A stretch of DNA of 17,730 nt from Bacillota bacterium. GTDB taxonomy: Bacteria; Bacillota; Sulfobacillia; Sulfobacillales; Sulfobacillaceae. The stretch's first letter is position 1. Every line of letters starts with the position of its first letter. Both the position numbers and the translations under genes were made by a program. The DNA lies in assembly GCA_023488565.1 (NCBI GenBank), contig JAMDDZ010000089.1:18258-35987 (forward strand). The letters run 5' to 3'. Below the pieces are notes generated by a model, which worked only from the letters and a program-made list of their open reading frames with translations, did not search any database and had not been told where the DNA came from. Positions 14,193-17,730 of the stretch are shown here, piece after piece.

Positions 14193-16570
14193 GTGTTACT
14201 GAAACCACACAACCAGCACTGCCGGAATCTTGGGTGGAGGCTCGCCACCTTTCTGTCACCTATCCTGGGCAAGATGCACCGGCTTTGCGCAACATCGACT
14301 TCTCCCTCTCTGAGGGGGAAGCGGTGCTGGTGATAGGGCCGAGCGGCTGCGGAAAATCCACCCTGGCTATGGTCTTGGCGGGTTTGATTCCCCAGTCGGT
14401 GGAAGCCACTATCACCGGACAGATACGCCATGCGCCGATCTTGCAGCAGCCGGGAGCGGTGGGCTACGTTTTTCAAGATCCCGAAGCGCAATTTTGCCAA
14501 TTGACAGTCGGTCAAGAAATTGCATTCGGCTTGGAAAATATCGGGTGCCGCCCGAGCGAGATGTCCGCACGCATTAGAGATGCCCTGGACACAGCGGGTC
14601 TTGCAATTGATACCGAAGCTCCTAATTATGCGCTGTCAGGGGGGATGAAACAGAAGTTGGCGTTGGCGGCGGATCTGGCGATGGATCCGCAGTTGCTGAT
14701 TTTTGATGAACCGACAGCCAATCTTGACCCTGAGGCCACAAGTCAAGTGTTTGCCGAAATTGAGCAGTTGATTCGTAGTGGCCGTACTTTGCTGATCATC
14801 GAACACAAATTTGAAGCGTTGTTGGATGTTGTGCCATACTTGGTGCTTATTGACCGTCTGGGGCAAATACGCAGCACAGGACCCACTAAGGACGTTGTCC
14901 GCGATGAGTGGGACTGGCTCATGGCGGAAGGATTAATTCCCGAAGGCTTATCACCGGAATTTGATCGCAAAAGCTTAATTCATCAGCGTGAGGTAGGCGA
15001 GATTCACCCAGAGCAGCCTATATTGCAGGCCAGAAACGTTTCGTACACCTATGTTTCTAAACGACTGGGAAAACGTCTGAAAAAACAGGGACGATCTCCG
15101 TCTTATGCCTTGAGAGAGCTGTCGCTTGAGATATGCCCGGGAGAACTAGTAGCCATTGTTGGGCCCAATGGATCGGGCAAATCTACTCTCTTAAGTCTGT
15201 TGGCTGGATTGATCCAGCCAACTCAAGGAGTCATCACGCTTCCTCCGGTTCAGCCTGACATGGTAGTTCCGGTGGCCTTTGGATTTCAAAATCCCGAGCA
15301 TCAATTTATCTTTGAGCGGGTTGCCGATGAGTTGGCGAACCGATTTGTGGACCAGGATATTCCTGACGATGTGCAACAATTGTTACGGGAGTTCGAGTTG
15401 CAAGGACAGGCGGATCAGAGCCCATTTGCCCTAAGTCAAGGCCAAAAACGCCGTCTATCGGTGGCGGTAATGGTGCGGGATCCTCATTTGGCATATTTGC
15501 TTGATGAACCGACATTTGGTCAGGATGCGCGTACCGAGCAATACATCATGGCCCGTTTGACGGCACTGAAAGATCAAGGAAAAGCTGTGGTGCTGACGAC
15601 CCATGATATGGATCTGGTATGGCGCTATGCTACTCGGGTTGTGGTTTTGGTTGCGGGTGGCATGATTTTTGACGGTTCTCCGCAGGATCTTTTTTATCGC
15701 ACCGATATCATGATTCAGGCCCACTTGATGGTGACGTCGGATTCCAACCATTCCGACGATAGGGTGAGCCAGACCCCCACGCTCAGTCATCGCTTTATTG
15801 AAGTAGACCGGCGCCAGGCCCAATCTCCGATTGGGCGACTTAACCCGGGGTGGAAACTCATTACCACAATTTTAGCCATGGGAATTGCCATGTTTGCCCG
15901 CCACATCGCCCAAGGCATAGCCCTGGGGTTGATCCCCCTGATGTTGCTTTGGGCCGGAGCCTGGCTTACCCCGTGGCAAATTATTAAACGAATGTCACCA
16001 TTTGTGGTCTTTTTTGCGCTCTACACTTGGACCCTCACCGCGTATTCGCGGGTTGGTCCCCATACCCCGACATTCTGGTTTTTGTGGTATCGGTTGAGTT
16101 GGGTCGGTCTGGATAATGGCCTGGTATTAGCATTTCGCATGCTGGCATCAGTCGCATTTGGCATTCTCTATGTGTCGACCACTGATGTAACCCAATTGGT
16201 GGTGAGCCTGACCCAGAACTTCCGGGTGCCACCCCGATTTAGTTATGGAACTTTAGCAGGTATTCGCGTGTTTCCGCTCTTTGAGGAAGAATGGCGGAAG
16301 ATCCGGCAAGCTCGTGCTCTGCGAGGGAAAGATATTCGTCGTTCGCGTGTGACCCGCATCGTCACTTACGCGCTGCCCTTAATGACGCAAGCCATTCGCA
16401 TTGGCGAGAGAGTTGCCGTGGCCATGGAAAGTCGGGGGTTTACAGGATCCGCTGCCGAACGAGCGGGATCTCGTACCTATTATTTTGACACTCCGGTATC
16501 GGTGTGGGATTTTGTGTACTTGGCATTCATTGTTGTCCTTAGCGTGGCAATCTTACTCTGGATTCGGTAA
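14189..16570 (+). CDS. Fused ECF energising module: two ATPase domains plus EcfT (YkoD-YkoC fusion)
   Basis: A 793-residue protein combining what B. subtilis encodes as YkoD and YkoC. ATPase 1 (about 15-250): Walker A GPSGCGKST (50-58), Q-loop FQDPEAQF (95-102), signature LSGGM (149-153), Walker B IFDEP (171-175), His206. ATPase 2 (about 275-510): Walker A GPNGSGKST (325-333), FQNPEHQF (366-373), signature LSQGQ (415-419), Walker B LLDEP (437-441), His472. A linker at 511-545 leads to the EcfT domain: membrane helices from about 555 to 670, coupling-helix motifs ARALRG (708-713) and AMESRG (745-750), and a last helix near 772-792. No stop or frameshift interrupts the joints. It should power uptake by the adjacent S component. 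ATG 14189 overlaps the ykoE stop. Confidence 0.92.
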   Translation: MSVTETTQPALPESWVEARHLSVTYPGQDAPALRNIDFSLSEGEAVLVIGPSGCGKSTLAMVLAGLIPQSVEATITGQIRHAPILQQPGAVGYVFQDPEAQFCQLTVGQEIAFGLENIGCRPSEMSARIRDALDTAGLAIDTEAPNYALSGGMKQKLALAADLAMDPQLLIFDEPTANLDPEATSQVFAEIEQLIRSGRTLLIIEHKFEALLDVVPYLVLIDRLGQIRSTGPTKDVVRDEWDWLMAEGLIPEGLSPEFDRKSLIHQREVGEIHPEQPILQARNVSYTYVSKRLGKRLKKQGRSPSYALRELSLEICPGELVAIVGPNGSGKSTLLSLLAGLIQPTQGVITLPPVQPDMVVPVAFGFQNPEHQFIFERVADELANRFVDQDIPDDVQQLLREFELQGQADQSPFALSQGQKRRLSVAVMVRDPHLAYLLDEPTFGQDARTEQYIMARLTALKDQGKAVVLTTHDMDLVWRYATRVVVLVAGGMIFDGSPQDLFYRTDIMIQAHLMVTSDSNHSDDRVSQTPTLSHRFIEVDRRQAQSPIGRLNPGWKLITTILAMGIAMFARHIAQGIALGLIPLMLLWAGAWLTPWQIIKRMSPFVVFFALYTWTLTAYSRVGPHTPTFWFLWYRLSWVGLDNGLVLAFRMLASVAFGILYVSTTDVTQLVVSLTQNFRVPPRFSYGTLAGIRVFPLFEEEWRKIRQARALRGKDIRRSRVTRIVTYALPLMTQAIRIGERVAVAMESRGFTGSAAERAGSRTYYFDTPVSVWDFVYLAFIVVLSVAILLWIR

Positions 16571-16591
16571 GGCCTCTTCGATTTAACATGG

Positions 16592-16624
16592 AGCACGGCC
16601 CTTTCGACAAGAAAGAGCCGTGCT
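16592..16624. terminator. Hairpin terminator between convergent genes
   Basis: AGCACGGC (16592-16599) and GCCGTGCT (16617-16624) form a perfect 8-bp stem. It continues past one C-A mismatch into CTTTC/GAAAG with a five-base loop. It lies 21 bases after the ECF stop and 15 bases beyond the stop of the convergent solute-binding-protein gene. No strong U-tract follows on either strand, so it may act as a bidirectional terminator or transcript-end stabiliser. Confidence 0.65.
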
Positions 16625-16639
16625 GCAATTGTGCCAAGC

Positions 16640-17730
16640 TTACTTGGATATCCACCAGTAGTTGGGATGAATGACATCGCCAATGGGATTGAACGTCGAC
16701 ACCACTCCATGGATGTTGTCGGCATGTACGTTAAACAGAGGTTCCCACGGCAGAAAAATTGCTCCGGGAAGCTGCTGGGCAGCATAGGCTTCATAGGCAT
16801 AAAGCCGCTGGAGAATTTGAGCCTGCGTTCCTGGTTCGTAGGTTGCCTGGATCAAGGTGTCCATTTGCTGGCTACTGTAGCCACCAGAATTTTCGCCACC
16901 GCCGGTTCCAAATAATCCTCCGCCGCTAGGGTAAGGATTTCCATAGGTCCAACCGCCTAAATTTCCTTGGTCCCAGTCGATCATGGCCCACTTGTCGGCA
17001 TTGCTTTGTCCATAGCTGACCACGGTATCGAATGGCTCCGATACCAAATTGGCAACAATGCCTTCTTGGGCCCAGTCTTGCTTAAGCAGTTCCACCATAT
17101 CCGTGCCGCTTTGGCTGCCTGAGGCATAATCCAAAGTGAACTCCAACTTCACACCGTTCTTGGTCATGACTCCGTTAACTTCATGCCATCCGGCATTTTC
17201 TAGAATCTTCTTGCCGCGTGCGGGATTATACGCATAGGGTTGCTTCGCTAATGCTGGGTTCCAGAAAGATGTTTTCGGTTCCGGAGCCAAGGTCGAATCG
17301 TCGATAACCCCAAAACCATGAAAAATGTGCTGGATCATGCCTTCCTGGTCGACACCGAGTTGAAGCGCTTGGCGTACCGGCAACGTGTTGAATGCGGTTC
17401 CAATGCCGCTCGGGGCCGCAGGGTTCAGATTAATGTTCATATAATCAAAACCTAACGGATAGGCTACGGACATTTGGTCATGGGTTAATTGGCTGCGGGC
17501 ATTAAGCAGGGAAACTCCCAAATAGCCTACATTTACCGTGCCGGTCTTAAGGGCAGCGAACTCTGAAGACGACGAAGTTTCATATTGAAAAACAACTTTG
17601 CTCAAATAGGATTTGTGCCCGTCATAATTCGGATTGGGCACAAAGTCCCAGTAGTTATTTGCTTGATAGGACGACAATTTATACGGTCCGTCCACCACGC
17701 CATAAACTGGGTTGAGAGGAGAATTGGTTT
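16640..17730 (-). CDS. ABC transporter substrate-binding protein, family 5 (5' end beyond the window)
   Basis: The C-terminal 363 residues of an extracellular solute-binding protein of the peptide/nickel family. The frame is open to the right edge through NPVYGVVDGPYKL, so the GTG at 17698 is internal and not a start. Family landmarks are GPYKLSSY, LKTGTVNVGYL, the LPVRQALQLGVDQEGMI stretch, the NPARGKKILENAGW motif typical of the domain, and a C-terminal LPWEPLFNVHADNIHG. The signal peptide and lipobox would lie outside the window. Glycine-rich NPYPSGGGLFGTGGGENSGGY lies in the variable part. It probably delivers peptides to an oligopeptide importer encoded outside this window. Its 3' end faces the ECF operon and shares the hairpin at 16592-16624. 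Confidence 0.88.
   Translation of the reverse strand, partial: TNSPLNPVYGVVDGPYKLSSYQANNYWDFVPNPNYDGHKSYLSKVVFQYETSSSSEFAALKTGTVNVGYLGVSLLNARSQLTHDQMSVAYPLGFDYMNINLNPAAPSGIGTAFNTLPVRQALQLGVDQEGMIQHIFHGFGVIDDSTLAPEPKTSFWNPALAKQPYAYNPARGKKILENAGWHEVNGVMTKNGVKLEFTLDYASGSQSGTDMVELLKQDWAQEGIVANLVSEPFDTVVSYGQSNADKWAMIDWDQGNLGGWTYGNPYPSGGGLFGTGGGENSGGYSSQQMDTLIQATYEPGTQAQILQRLYAYEAYAAQQLPGAIFLPWEPLFNVHADNIHGVVSTFNPIGDVIHPNYWWISK

Noticed and set aside
16631..16915. 94-residue plus-strand open frame opposite the solute-binding protein
   Set aside because: It is a shadow of the well-supported minus-strand gene and has no family similarity that I can see.

Overview
The window looks like chromosomal DNA of a low-to-mid GC Firmicute. 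Shine-Dalgarno sites are strong and AGGAGG-like, promoters are sigma-A-like, and the methionine-salvage aminotransferase and the thiamine-precursor transporter both resemble the Bacillus subtilis proteins MtnE and YkoE/YkoD/YkoC. An acidophilic Sulfobacillus-type organism would fit, but that is an inference from general gene style and not a proven identification. Genes are tightly packed and no stretch over 300 bases lacks a gene. I see no tRNA, rRNA, CRISPR array, insertion sequence or phage gene.

Region 1 (1-3557, minus strand): a methionine-salvage block. A partial MtnE aminotransferase runs off the left edge. It lies downstream of a RuBisCO-like protein of the MtnW type in which several conserved active-site positions are changed. 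An MFS transporter lies upstream of both, and the RuBisCO-like gene has its own promoter and a structured leader of about 145 nt.

Region 2 (3607-13371): a cell-surface glycan cluster built around a divergent control region at 6668-6833. Leftward run a GT2 glycosyltransferase and a two-part GT4 glycosyltransferase. Rightward run a DUF2079 membrane protein, a Wzm-type export permease, a Wzt-type ATPase with a C-terminal glycan-recognition-like domain, a GT4, a second GT4 broken by an out-of-frame deletion, and a GT2. The rightward genes are joined by ATGA or near-overlapping junctions, so they should form one translationally coupled operon that assembles and exports a polysaccharide through an ABC exporter.

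Region 3 (13372-16624): a TPP-riboswitch-controlled ECF transporter. A consensus -10 box, a palindrome, a complete TPP aptamer, an antiterminator/terminator pair and the S-component gene (ykoE-like) come in order. They are followed by one long gene that fuses both ATPase domains (YkoD-like) to the EcfT transmembrane subunit (YkoC-like). The operon ends at a strong hairpin shared with the convergent neighbour.

Region 4 (16640-17730, minus strand): the C-terminal part of a family 5 extracellular solute-binding protein that continues past the right edge.

The points most worth a second look are the RuBisCO-like protein with an apparently altered catalytic centre, the single-chain A-A'-T ECF module, the readable riboswitch expression platform, and the freshly broken GT4 inside an otherwise intact glycan operon.
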